Source: an uncultured Dialister sp.
GTDB taxonomy: Bacteria > Bacillota_C > Negativicutes > Veillonellales > Dialisteraceae
Direction of reading: 5' to 3'
NCBI GenBank assembly: GCA_900557365.1
Contig: UPXR01000002.1
Span: 115,390 to 179,389, forward strand
Length of the DNA stretch: 64,000 bases
Both the position numbers and the translations under genes were made by a program. Of the stretch, positions 16,860 through 24,632 are shown in pieces (position 1 is the stretch's first letter; each line of letters begins with the position of its first letter). Below the pieces are notes generated by a model. That model made no database searches. It saw only the letters and a program-made list of their open reading frames with translations, and had not been told where the DNA came from.

Positions 16860-17184
16860 GACAGAGTTTCCCCGTCTGTTTCGGGGAAAGGATATTCCTT
16901 TTATTACAGGGCGTTCCTGCTTTCTCCCTGCGGGACCTGAAGGGTTCGTGCTGTCCGGCTTCTGTGGCGGCATGGCCGGGCGGAGGAGCAGTGACCCATA
17001 CAGCAGCCGTACAGGTTGTAACACGATCCGGAAAAGGGACAGAGAAATCTGTCCCTTTTCTCTTGCTGATTTTCTGCGGAACGGCAGCGCAGCCTGCGGG
17101 ACGGTACAAAGTCTTTCCGAAACAGAATTTCCGGATTGTGCGGCGGGCAGGGAAATGCTAGGATGAAGAAAAAGGAGGCATCTT
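16860..17184. other. Intergenic region between livF and the LysR gene
   Basis: 325 bp without a gene. It holds a hairpin TTTCCCC...CGGGGAAA just after livF (16866-16888, no T-run) and the strong terminator at 17032-17060. No other feature was recognised. Confidence 0.5.
17032..17060. terminator. liv operon terminator
   Basis: AAAAGGGACAGA-GAAA-TCTGTCCCTTTT, symmetrical and usable in both directions. Confidence 0.9.
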
Positions 17185-18075
17185 ATGGAACTCAGGGTTT
17201 TGCGATATTTCCTGGCAGTGGCCAGAGAGGAGAACATTACGAAAGCCGCAGCATTTCTCCGGCTGACACAGCCGACTCTTTCCAGGCAGCTGATGCAGCT
17301 GGAGGAGGAATTGGGGGTGAAGCTTTTTCAGCGCGGACGCCACCGCATTGCACTGACAAATGAAGGACGGCTGCTCCGCCGGCGGGCACAGGAGCTGGTG
17401 GATCTGGCAGACAAGACGGCTCGTGAGGTTTCGGACAGCGGCAGGGAACTGATCGGGGAAATCTCCATCGGGGCCGGAGAAAGCCGGGGAATGAGCTTTC
17501 TGTCTCAGGCCATCCGGCTGTTCCAGGAACGCTATCCGAAGGTGGTTTTTCATATTTTCAGCGGCAGTGCGGACGCTGTGAAGGAACGGCTGGATACGGG
17601 ACTGCTGGATCTGGGGCTGTTTACGGAACCGGTGGATGTGGAGCAATACGGCTTTTTTCGGCTGAAGGAAAAGGATCGGTGGGGTGTGCTGGTGCGGGAG
17701 GATTCTCCTCTGGCAAAGCTGCGTGCAGTGACGCCCCGGGATCTGGAACATATTCCCCTGATCATCAGCGGCAGAGAAATTGTACAGAAGGAGCTGGCAA
17801 GCTGGTTCGGAGAAAGCTGGGAGTCCGTACATCCTGCAGCCACGTTCAATCTGGGACTGAATGCAGCCAATATGGTGCGCTGCGGCGTCGGCGCGGCCGT
17901 TTATCTGGAGCTGGGAGTGTCCTTTGACGGACTGCGCCTTCTTCCGCTGCGTCCCAAAATGGAAACGGGAACGGTGCTGGTCTGGAAAAAGGGGCAGGTA
18001 CCGAGCCCGGCAGAGGCAGCATTTCATGACCATGTAAAAGAATGCCTGAAAAGCATTTCCCTGAAAAAAGAATAG
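17185..18075 (+). CDS. LysR-family transcriptional regulator
   Basis: 296 residues. The N-terminal winged helix is MELRVLRYFLAVAREENITKAA...LTQPTLSRQLMQLEEELGVKLFQRG, followed by a linker helix and a periplasmic-binding-like effector domain (GEISIGAGESRGMSFL...). GGAGG precedes the ATG. The next genes on the same strand, after a terminator, encode an exported flavodoxin and an exported carboxymuconolactone-decarboxylase protein. These are the likeliest targets, but the effector and targets are not evident from sequence. Confidence 0.9.
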   Translation: MELRVLRYFLAVAREENITKAAAFLRLTQPTLSRQLMQLEEELGVKLFQRGRHRIALTNEGRLLRRRAQELVDLADKTAREVSDSGRELIGEISIGAGESRGMSFLSQAIRLFQERYPKVVFHIFSGSADAVKERLDTGLLDLGLFTEPVDVEQYGFFRLKEKDRWGVLVREDSPLAKLRAVTPRDLEHIPLIISGREIVQKELASWFGESWESVHPAATFNLGLNAANMVRCGVGAAVYLELGVSFDGLRLLPLRPKMETGTVLVWKKGQVPSPAEAAFHDHVKECLKSISLKKE

Positions 18076-18105
18076 GCATTGGACATGTATCGGAATCCAC
18101 TCTAC

Positions 18106-18139
18106 AATACAGGTATCCGCAGGGATGCCTGTATTTTTT
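18106..18139 (+). terminator. Terminator of the LysR gene
   Basis: AATACAGGTATCC-GCA-GGGATGCCTGTATT stem with one mismatch, followed by TTTT. Confidence 0.85.
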
Positions 18140-18258
18140 ATCGGCAGAGGGGACCTGTTTCTGCGGAAAATCAGCAGTCTGCACCTGCCGGCGGTCTCGG
18201 AGAAACTGTAACGGTCCGCAGAGGCAAAGGATGCGGAAAGAAATGGAGGGATTCGAAA

Positions 18259-18876
18259 ATGAAACGGATTATTGCTGTGCTGGCAGCCTTGCTTTTCGGC
18301 GTGGTACTGGCCGCCTGCGGAAAGGGGATTTCTCCGGACCCGGCGCAGCCGGCGGCTGCAGGAAGCTCTTTTTCCGCACCGGACCGGCCGAAAATGCTGG
18401 TGGCCTATTTTTCTGCCACAGGCCATACGGAACAGGCAGCGTACAGCATTCAGGAAGCTCTCGGCACCGATCTGTATGAAATCACGCCGGCGGTGCCGTA
18501 CAGTGCGGCGGATCTGGACTATCACAATGAAAGCTGCCGGGCCAATGCGGAGCAGCGGGATCCTTCCGCCCGTCCTGCCATTGCGGGAAGAGAGGAAAAG
18601 CTGGACGAATATGATGTCGTTTTTCTCGGGTATCCGATCTGGTGGGGCAAGGCGCCGAAGGTCGTTTATACTTTTCTGGAAAGCTATGATTTCGGGAATG
18701 CGGTTATCGTGCCGTTCTGTACGTCCGGCGGCAGCGGAATCGGGAACAGCATAGGGGATCTCCGGGCTTTGGCACCGGATGCACGCTGGACGGAGGGCCG
18801 CCGGTTTGAGAGTACGCCCGACCGGGAAGAGGTTCTCCGGTGGGCGGACAGCCTAGGAATCGGACCCGGACGTTGA
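18259..18876 (+). CDS. Exported flavodoxin-like lipoprotein
   Basis: 205 residues. The signal peptide ends in a lipobox LAAC with Cys20, so the protein should be lipid-anchored outside the cytoplasm. A flavodoxin fold follows: FMN phosphate loop YFSATGHTEQAA (about 47-58), LDEYDVVFLGYPIWWGKAPK, and VPFCTSGGSGIG. The start at 18259 has GGAGGG upstream; an in-frame ATG at 18079 would destroy the signal peptide and overlap the preceding terminator. It lies 84 bp upstream of an exported carboxymuconolactone-decarboxylase protein, suggesting a shared extracytoplasmic redox role; no substrate can be named. Confidence 0.85.
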   Translation: MKRIIAVLAALLFGVVLAACGKGISPDPAQPAAAGSSFSAPDRPKMLVAYFSATGHTEQAAYSIQEALGTDLYEITPAVPYSAADLDYHNESCRANAEQRDPSARPAIAGREEKLDEYDVVFLGYPIWWGKAPKVVYTFLESYDFGNAVIVPFCTSGGSGIGNSIGDLRALAPDARWTEGRRFESTPDREEVLRWADSLGIGPGR

Positions 18877-18960
18877 TTTTCGGAAATTTGATGAGAGGTG
18901 TTTTTCATTTCAGCTCCCGGAGGAAAGCGGGAGAGAAGCCGGATTTCGGAAGGTGGTATT

Positions 18961-19836
18961 ATGAGAAACAGAAAAGGATGGATGGTGCTCCTGTCTGCGG
19001 TGCTGGCAGCGGGGCTGTACGGCTCTGCTCTGGCTGCATCGGATATCGGGGGAGCTGTACAGAATGGGAAATCAGGAGGGATACCAATGAAGCTGACAGA
19101 AGAAGCAAAGCAGTACAGAGAAAATCATTTTGAAAAAGATCCTTTCGGACTGGAAAAGGAAGATCCGGAATTTTCCGTGCTGTTTTCCAATTTTGCCTTT
19201 GATGAGGTCATCCGGGAAAGCAGGCTGGATGACAGAACCCGTTCCCTGGCTGTTTTGGCCTCTCTGATGGGATGCCAGGGGGAGGAGGCTTTCCGGACGG
19301 CAGCAGCGGGAGCCCTGAAAAGCGGCGTGACCCCGGAGGAACTGAAGGAAACGGTGTATCAGGGGACAGCTTATCTGGGCATGGGCCGGGTCCTTCCCTT
19401 TGTACACATACTGAATGATGTACTGAAGGAACAGGGCGTGCAGCTTCCGCTTCCGGAGGGAGGAACGGTCAGTGCGGATACCCGGATCGAAGCGGGCAAT
19501 CAGGCGCAGGTGGATATTTTCGGCGAACAGATGCGGGGATTTCAGAACAGCGGGCCGGAAGAAAGCCGGCATATCAACCGCTGGCTGGCCGGAAACTGTT
19601 TCGGGGACTACTATACCAGAAAGGGACTGGATTATCGGCAGAGGGAGCTTATTACATTCTGCTTCCTCGCTGCGCAGGGAGGGTGCGAGCCGCAGCTGAT
19701 CAGCCATGCGGCGGCCAATATGCGCATCGGAAACAGCCGGGAATTCCTGATCGATGTGGTTTCCCAGTGCCTGCCGTATATCGGTTATCCCCGCAGCCTG
19801 AATGCGCTGCGCTGCATCAATGAGGCGGCCAAATAG
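18961..19836 (+). CDS. Exported carboxymuconolactone-decarboxylase-family protein (two domains)
   Basis: 291 residues. A signal peptide (about 1-27, ending SALAA) is followed by two CMD/AhpD-like helical domains: one around residues 70-150 (DDRTRSLAVLASLMGCQGEEAF...GVTPEELKETVYQGTAYLGMGR) and one around 200-290 (LDYRQRELITFCFLAAQGGCEPQLISHAAANMRIGNSREFLIDVVSQCLPYIGYPR). Each retains a Cys, but the CxxC of true AhpD is absent. Its ribosome site GGAAGGTGG supports the start at 18961. The family includes decarboxylases and peroxidase partners; the actual reaction is unknown. It probably works with the adjacent exported flavodoxin. Confidence 0.8.
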   Translation: MRNRKGWMVLLSAVLAAGLYGSALAASDIGGAVQNGKSGGIPMKLTEEAKQYRENHFEKDPFGLEKEDPEFSVLFSNFAFDEVIRESRLDDRTRSLAVLASLMGCQGEEAFRTAAAGALKSGVTPEELKETVYQGTAYLGMGRVLPFVHILNDVLKEQGVQLPLPEGGTVSADTRIEAGNQAQVDIFGEQMRGFQNSGPEESRHINRWLAGNCFGDYYTRKGLDYRQRELITFCFLAAQGGCEPQLISHAAANMRIGNSREFLIDVVSQCLPYIGYPRSLNALRCINEAAK

Positions 19837-19876
19837 GAAATGGTTGGTACTCCTGAAAAGGGAAAAGGACCCAAAT

Positions 19877-19916
19877 AAAAAGACCCCTACGGTTTTATCC
19901 GCAGGGGCCTTTTATT
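19877..19916. terminator. Terminator after the exported CMD gene
   Basis: Stem CCCCTACGG...CCGCAGGGG flanked by AAAAAGA and CCTTTTATTTT; can also serve the opposing ACT gene. Confidence 0.85.
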
Positions 19917-19947
19917 TTGGGATTTCCGGGGATGGGATTCTGTCGGT

Positions 19948-20361
19948 TCAGAAGCGGTCCAGCAGATGATAGCCTTTTCCCTTCAGGAAAGCTTCCGTTT
20001 CCGATTCATTGGTATTAAAGATGGCAATCGGGGAGCCGGTGACGCGGTCGAAGGAAATGTAAAGATAGCGGACCATTACATTGGCATCGGTCAGATCAGT
20101 GAGAATCCGGTTCAGGGCACCCGGTTTATCGGAACGCATATCCACGGCAATGATGGGGTCCAGACGGCACTGGTAATCGGCCGCTTTCAGGATTTCATCC
20201 GCTTTTTCCGGCTTGTCCGCAATCAGGCGGATGATTCCGAATTCCGCGCTGTCTGTGGCCAGCATGGTATAAATGCTGATTTCATTCTCGGCCAGGAGAG
20301 AAGTGATTTTATGAAGTGCGCCTTTTGTATTGGCAGTGAATACGGAAATCTGTGAAAGCAT
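19948..20361 (-). CDS. Tandem ACT-domain protein
   Basis: 137 residues made of two ACT domains and nothing else: MLSQISVFTANTKGALHKITSLLAENEISIYTM... and IIAVDMRSDKPGALNRILTDLTDANVMVRYLYISF. ACT domains bind amino acids at dimer interfaces, so this is probably a free-standing amino-acid sensor. Similar small tandem ACT proteins are common in Firmicutes and remain without an assigned partner. It is a single gene between convergent and divergent neighbours. Confidence 0.8.
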   Translation of the reverse strand: MLSQISVFTANTKGALHKITSLLAENEISIYTMLATDSAEFGIIRLIADKPEKADEILKAADYQCRLDPIIAVDMRSDKPGALNRILTDLTDANVMVRYLYISFDRVTGSPIAIFNTNESETEAFLKGKGYHLLDRF

Positions 20362-20423
20362 GGGAAAACCTCCTCTGAAATAACTGTCCCGGCAGGGAAT
20401 AGAATTGAATTTAATTTAGTAAA

Positions 20424-20432
20424 ATTTTATCA
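20424..20432 (-). promoter_or_regulatory. Extended -10 promoter of the ACT gene
   Basis: On the minus strand TGATAAAAT, about 65 bases upstream of the ATG. Confidence 0.5.
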
Positions 20433-20513
20433 TAACCCGGACGGAGAAAAAAGATGCTGTTCTTAAAATAGCGGACGGAGGCTTCCGCATGGGTCTCTCT
20501 TTCTGCGCGGCCA

Positions 20514-20522
20514 TGCTATAAT
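20514..20522 (+). promoter_or_regulatory. Extended -10 promoter of the thioesterase gene
   Basis: TGCTATAAT, 40 bases upstream of the ATG. Confidence 0.65.
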
Positions 20523-20561
20523 AGGGACGCAGAATATTTTCACAGAAAGGAGCCGGTACAG

Positions 20562-21059
20562 ATGAAGGATTCCTACCCGTTTCTCAGAGAAGGGGAAAAA
20601 AGACTTCTTGCCCGGGAGGAAAAGAAGCTCGGACATTGTCTGACAGAAATGGCTCCTCCGGGCTACAGTATGTGCTTTGCCTGCGGCAGGGACAATCCCG
20701 CAGGGCTGCATCTGCATTTTTTTGACAGCGGAAGCGGCTGCATTTCTTTCTTTACTCCCGGGAAGGAGCATCAAAGCTATAATGACCGGATGCACGGCGG
20801 CCTCATCCTGACGCTGATGGATGAGGTCATGGGAAATGCGATTTTTCTCCGGGAGGGCATACCTGCCTATACGGGGAAAATGGAGTCCCGCTTCCGGGCG
20901 CCGGTACGGATCGGTGAGCCGGTTATGATTATCGCCATGGAGGTCAGAAGAAAAGGGGCTCTGTCGGTGATGGAAGCCAGAATCATCAAGGAAGACGGCA
21001 CAGTCTGTGCAGAGGCAGTTTCCCATATGATGCTGGAGCGGAAAGGAGCTATAAAATGA
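20562..21059 (+). CDS. PaaI-family hotdog thioesterase
   Basis: 165 residues with the hotdog-fold thioesterase signature: SMCFACGRDNPAGLHLHF, then NDRMHGGLILTLMDEVMGNAIF (His-Gly-Gly and acidic catalytic residue), YTGKMESRFRAPVRIGEPV and a final strand. It should hydrolyse acyl-CoA thioesters; the substrate is unknown. Good ribosome site AAAGGAGCC. Its stop overlaps the start of the next small gene by 4 bases (ATGA), so the two are translationally coupled. Confidence 0.85.
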   Translation: MKDSYPFLREGEKRLLAREEKKLGHCLTEMAPPGYSMCFACGRDNPAGLHLHFFDSGSGCISFFTPGKEHQSYNDRMHGGLILTLMDEVMGNAIFLREGIPAYTGKMESRFRAPVRIGEPVMIIAMEVRRKGALSVMEARIIKEDGTVCAEAVSHMMLERKGAIK

Positions 21060-21400
21060 CAAGAGAAGAACTGAAGGAAAAAATCGAAAGCCTGATTGCA
21101 GCAGAAAGCTGCTGCGGAGAGCTGAAGGAAGCGGGAAAAGCATTCCTGGAGGCCATGGGAACAGAGAAGGAGAAGGCTGCGGCGGAAGCTTTCCGGAAAG
21201 AACTGGACGCAGATGTGAATACTCTGGAGCAGGTTATTCCTTTCTTTGAATCGGAAGCTGCGGCAGAATATTTCGGAAAAGAAAAAGCAGCGGAGCTGGC
21301 TGCTGCTGCACGGGAAGCGAAGAAAAAGGGCGTGAAGTACTGTATCTGCCCGGCATGCACTGTGGGCGGCTGGCTCCTGGATCATCAGGATGAATTTTAA
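21056..21400 (+). CDS. Small alpha-helical protein with CC and CxCxxC motifs
   Basis: 114 residues, no signal peptide. The body is charged and helical, with a Cys pair (ESCCGEL) near residue 20. The C-terminal part has YCICPACTVGGWLLDH, a CxCxxC arrangement that could bind metal or form a redox pair. I do not recognise a characterised family. Coupling to the thioesterase gene by ATGA overlap suggests a joint role. Confidence 0.75.
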   Translation: MTREELKEKIESLIAAESCCGELKEAGKAFLEAMGTEKEKAAAEAFRKELDADVNTLEQVIPFFESEAAAEYFGKEKAAELAAAAREAKKKGVKYCICPACTVGGWLLDHQDEF

Positions 21401-21508
21401 AGGGAAAGCTTACAGAAAATCAAAAAAGCCGCGGCTTCCCGGACAAACCGGCGGACAGCCGGTTTTATTTTGCCGGAAAGGGCTTTTTCCCGGAAAGGAC
21501 AGAAATTT

Positions 21509-22489
21509 ATGAAAAAACATATTATTGTGATTACTACCGGCGGAACCATCGCCATGAAAAAAGGAGAAAACGGCGGGCTTGTACCGGCTGTTTCCGGAGA
21601 GGATCTGGCCGCTGCCGTGCCGGGACTTTCCCGCTGGGCCGATGTGGAGGTCGTGGAGTTTTCCAACGTTCCCAGCGGCTGGATGACGGCAGAAAAAATG
21701 TTCGGACTGGGACAGCTGATTGACCGGCTGGCTGCGGAAAACAGGGCGGACGGTTTTGTCGTTACCCACGGGACGGATACCCTGGAGGAAACCGCGTTTT
21801 TCCTGGATGCGTATCTTCGCACGGAAAAGCCGGTGTGTGTGACCGGAGCCATGCGGGGGGCTTCCGAGCTTTCCGCAGACGGTCCGGAGAATATCCTGTC
21901 CGCCGTGCGGATTGCTGCCGATGAGCAGTCGAAGGGAATGGGCGTACTTGTATGCCTGCAGGACCGGATTTATTCTGCCTGGGACGTGACCAAGGGACAT
22001 ACGACGAATCCCGATACATTCCGGGATCTTCACTACGGTCCGGTCGGAACGGTGTATTCCGAAGAAATCGTGTACGGACGCCGCCCGATGCCTCATACGA
22101 AGCTGCATCCGCAGTCTATTGAACCCAAAGTATGGATTCTGGAAACCTGGTCCGGCATGGACGGCGATACGATCCGTCTGGCCGGTGAGGGGAATCCGGC
22201 CGGACTGGTCATTGATGCTCTGGGCTGCGGTAATGTTCCGCCTCTGTGCAAAGAGGAAATCATGAAACTGGGAGAAAAAGGACTTCCCATGATTCTCACC
22301 ACCCGCGTTCCGTCGGGAAGCGTAATGGAGGAATACGGGTATGAAGGAAGCATTCGTTCCATGAAACAGAGCGGCATCATTTCCGGCGGCCGTCTTTCTG
22401 CATGGAAAGCCCGCCTCCTGCTGGTTCTGGCCCTGGGTGTTTCCGGCAATCCGGAAGAAATCAAAAAAATGTTGGGAAATTTAAATTAA
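21509..22489 (+). CDS. ansA: L-asparaginase, cytoplasmic
   Basis: Hydrolyses asparagine to aspartate and ammonia. The 326 residues carry both catalytic Thr motifs: TTGGTIA at residues 9-15 and VTHGTDTLEETA near residue 86, with the Lys motif in VCVTGAMRGASELSADGPENI. There is no signal peptide, so it is cytosolic. The ATG at 21509 follows GGAAAGGAC; an ATG at 21470 adds 13 unlikely residues. Type I versus II cannot be settled from sequence alone. Confidence 0.9.
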   Translation: MKKHIIVITTGGTIAMKKGENGGLVPAVSGEDLAAAVPGLSRWADVEVVEFSNVPSGWMTAEKMFGLGQLIDRLAAENRADGFVVTHGTDTLEETAFFLDAYLRTEKPVCVTGAMRGASELSADGPENILSAVRIAADEQSKGMGVLVCLQDRIYSAWDVTKGHTTNPDTFRDLHYGPVGTVYSEEIVYGRRPMPHTKLHPQSIEPKVWILETWSGMDGDTIRLAGEGNPAGLVIDALGCGNVPPLCKEEIMKLGEKGLPMILTTRVPSGSVMEEYGYEGSIRSMKQSGIISGGRLSAWKARLLLVLALGVSGNPEEIKKMLGNLN

Positions 22490-22493
22490 ATGC

Positions 22494-22522
22494 TTGACAG
22501 AACTGCCTTTGCTGGGTATACT
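22494..22522 (+). promoter_or_regulatory. Promoter of tRNA-Ser(GGA)
   Basis: TTGACA, 17-bp spacer, TATACT. Confidence 0.8.
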
Positions 22523-22591
22523 GAATAAGTCAGTCAAACAGACGACAAACTGAATACGGTCACCGGTCGAAAGGCCGGAGATAAGCAGCAT

Positions 22592-22683
22592 GGAGAGGTG
22601 TCCGAGCGGTTTAAGGTGCATGATTGGAAATCATGTTGACGGCGAATACCGTCACGGGGGTTCGAATCCCCCTCTCTCCGCCA
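22592..22683 (+). tRNA. tRNA-Ser (anticodon GGA)
   Basis: Acceptor stem GGAGAGG/CCTCTCC, discriminator G and encoded CCA. The anticodon loop TTGGAAA gives GGA at 22626-22628. A long variable arm (GACGGCGAATACCGTC region) and the T-loop GGTTCGAATCC are present. The long variable arm and 92-nt length confirm a class II serine tRNA. Confidence 0.97.
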
Positions 22684-22693
22684 GAAAAGGCAG

Positions 22694-22717
22694 AGCCCGT
22701 CGAAATCGGCGGGCTTT
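22694..22717 (+). terminator. tRNA-Ser terminator
   Basis: AGCCCGTCG-AAAT-CGGCGGGCT hairpin followed by TTT. Confidence 0.8.
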
Positions 22718-22937
22718 TCGCATGCCTGTTTTTCAATCTGCGGACAGCAGGAAGTCATTTGTCCGGCTCCGGAGAGGGCTGCTGCATCAGCCGGTCAGGA
22801 ATTGGTTTCTCGGAAGCAGCCTGCGTCAGGAAGGTTTTTCCCGGCATTTGAATCATGAATTTGCAGGAGAGTGCCGGGAATGGGGAAGAAGGTCAATTCC
22901 GTTTTTAGATTTTATACAGGTTTTGTTATATTTTTTA

Positions 22938-22966
22938 TTGATTGCGGCGCGTATTTATAGTATCCT
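22938..22966 (+). promoter_or_regulatory. Promoter of SLH porin copy 3
   Basis: TTGATT, 17-bp spacer, TATCCT: the same -35 and spacing as porin copy 1. Leader about 205 nt. Confidence 0.55.
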
Positions 22967-23179
22967 ACTAGTAACCATTTCCGCGTCCCGGGAAGGGCGG
23001 AAGGAGAGAGAATCAGGCAGAGGAAACTGGGATACTCTTGCAGCGGAATCACTCCTGACTGAAGGGACATTTCTTTTTTTGCCGCCGTTTGGCGGAGCAG
23101 ACTCCTTTTGTCTGCAAATGGGGAGACAGAGGGGGCTGGAGTGCGGAAGAATTCCGCGGTTTTTTTAGGGAGTGAGTGT
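22967..23179 (+). promoter_or_regulatory. 5' leader of SLH porin copy 3 with terminator-like hairpin before the start
   Basis: Holds GCAGAGGAAAC...ACTC (23018-23037), a diverged copy of the motif in the other two porin leaders, and TCCTTTTGTCTGC (23103-23115), shared with copy 2. At 23143-23166 the hairpin GCGGAA-GAA-TTCCGC is followed by GG and T7, ending only 13 bases before the ATG; this resembles an attenuator. The ribosome site AGGGAGTG follows the T-run. Confidence 0.5.
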
Positions 23180-24445
23180 ATGAAGAAGATTCTGGCTATG
23201 GCTGCAGCAGCAGCTCTGGCAGCAGGCGTTTCCGCTTCTGCCGCCAATCCGTTTTCCGATGTTTCCACAGACAGCTGGGCTTATCAGGCCGTTGCTGATC
23301 TGTCCGAACAGGGCGTAGTGGAAGGCTATCCGGACGGCACCTTCAAGGGCGAAAAGAATGTAACCCGTTATGAAATTGCACAGATCGTAGCCCGCCTCAT
23401 GGCTAAAGAAGATCAGCTGAACGCTGAACAGCAGGCAACTCTGGACAAACTGGCCGGTGAATATACCGATGAACTGGCTAACCTGGGCGTTCGCGTTTCC
23501 GGCCTGGAAAAGAAGGTCGGAAACATCTCCTGGGCCGGCAATGCCCGTATGCGTTTCTGGCAGGACTACAGCGCGGATGGAAAGTCCGTAGATAAATGGG
23601 ACGGCCGTATCCGTCTCATCGCCAAGGGCCAGATCAATGACAGCACCTATGCGATGGCCCGTTTCCGCACCAATATGGACTTCAAGAGCAGCGGTACTGA
23701 TAATTCCGATACCTATGCGGAAGTTCTGGAAGTTCATCACCAGTTCGGCGATAATTTCGGTGTAACTCTGGGCCGTCAGGACCTGTTCCTCGGACAGACC
23801 GGTCTGGAATTCGATGATGAATTCGACGGTGCGATTGCAACCTACAACGGCGGCGCTGCAAACCTGGATATCGGCTACGGTTCCCTGTACTACGGCGCTC
23901 TCGGCAAGCTGAGCAGCAACAGTAAAATAGGTGATCCGGCCAAGAATGACAGCGAACTTTTCCTGGCCCGTCTGTACGGCGATATCGGCAGCATTTCCTA
24001 TGATGTGGAATACCTGGACGGCAAAGATTCCCTGGACGCTTCCCTCTTCGGCGCCGGTGCAACCATCCACCTTTCCGATTTCAGTGTGTTCGGGGACTAC
24101 TACACCAATATGGACTATGAGGGAGACCCGAAGACCTGGACTGCCGGCATCGGCTACAGCACAGTTGACTGGAACAAGCCGGGAACCTGGGGCGTAACCG
24201 GACAGTATGTCCGTGCCGAAAAAGGCTCCTTCATCGGCGACGGCACCTACAACTCCTGCCCGGCAAATCTGGTAACCACCTTCTCGGGTTCCAATATCGG
24301 TGAAGTGAAGTACTGGCTGGCTACTGCAGACATCATTCTCATGAAGAACCTGGATCTCCATGCCGACTATGCATTCAATGTAAAGGCTGACAAGGGAGCC
24401 AACCCGGATGATGTATTCTCCGTAGAACTGGACTACAGATTCTAA
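23180..24445 (+). CDS. SLH-domain outer-membrane porin (OmpM type), copy 3
   Basis: 421 residues: signal peptide (ending SASAA), SLH domain (NPFSDVSTDSWAYQAVADLSEQGVVEGYPDG...VTRYEIAQIV), coiled coil to about residue 115, and a Gly/Tyr/Asp-rich barrel ending DYRF. The SLH and coiled-coil part matches copies 1 and 2 nearly residue for residue; the barrel is distinct. The ATG at 23180 is chosen for its signal peptide and ribosome site; the in-frame ATG at 23108 lies in the leader. The gene has its own promoter and terminator. Confidence 0.9.
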   Translation: MKKILAMAAAAALAAGVSASAANPFSDVSTDSWAYQAVADLSEQGVVEGYPDGTFKGEKNVTRYEIAQIVARLMAKEDQLNAEQQATLDKLAGEYTDELANLGVRVSGLEKKVGNISWAGNARMRFWQDYSADGKSVDKWDGRIRLIAKGQINDSTYAMARFRTNMDFKSSGTDNSDTYAEVLEVHHQFGDNFGVTLGRQDLFLGQTGLEFDDEFDGAIATYNGGAANLDIGYGSLYYGALGKLSSNSKIGDPAKNDSELFLARLYGDIGSISYDVEYLDGKDSLDASLFGAGATIHLSDFSVFGDYYTNMDYEGDPKTWTAGIGYSTVDWNKPGTWGVTGQYVRAEKGSFIGDGTYNSCPANLVTTFSGSNIGEVKYWLATADIILMKNLDLHADYAFNVKADKGANPDDVFSVELDYRF

Positions 24446-24461
24446 GATCATGTTTCAGAGC

Positions 24462-24489
24462 AAAAGCGTTCCTTCGGGAGCGCTTTTTT
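24462..24489 (+). terminator. Terminator of porin copy 3
   Basis: AAAAGCGTTCC-TTCG-GGAGCGCTTTTTT hairpin with G-U pairing. Confidence 0.9.
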
Positions 24490-24539
24490 GCGTGGGAGAA
24501 AGATATTTGCCGCTCTTTGTAAAGTTGCTTTCCCATGTA

Positions 24540-24548
24540 TGGTATAAT
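24540..24548 (+). promoter_or_regulatory. Extended -10 promoter of korAB
   Basis: TGGTATAAT (TGN-TATAAT), about 85 bases before the korA start. Confidence 0.65.
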
Positions 24549-24632
24549 AAATTGAATATGAATGTTTTTTTGACGAAGTTTTCTGTAAATGTTCATACTA
24601 TTCCTGTATTTCATCACAAGGAGGAAGATGAA

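Noticed and set aside
22590..23168. 192-codon frame running through tRNA-Ser and the porin 3 leader
   Set aside because: It crosses a tRNA gene, its terminator and a promoter; coding use is implausible.
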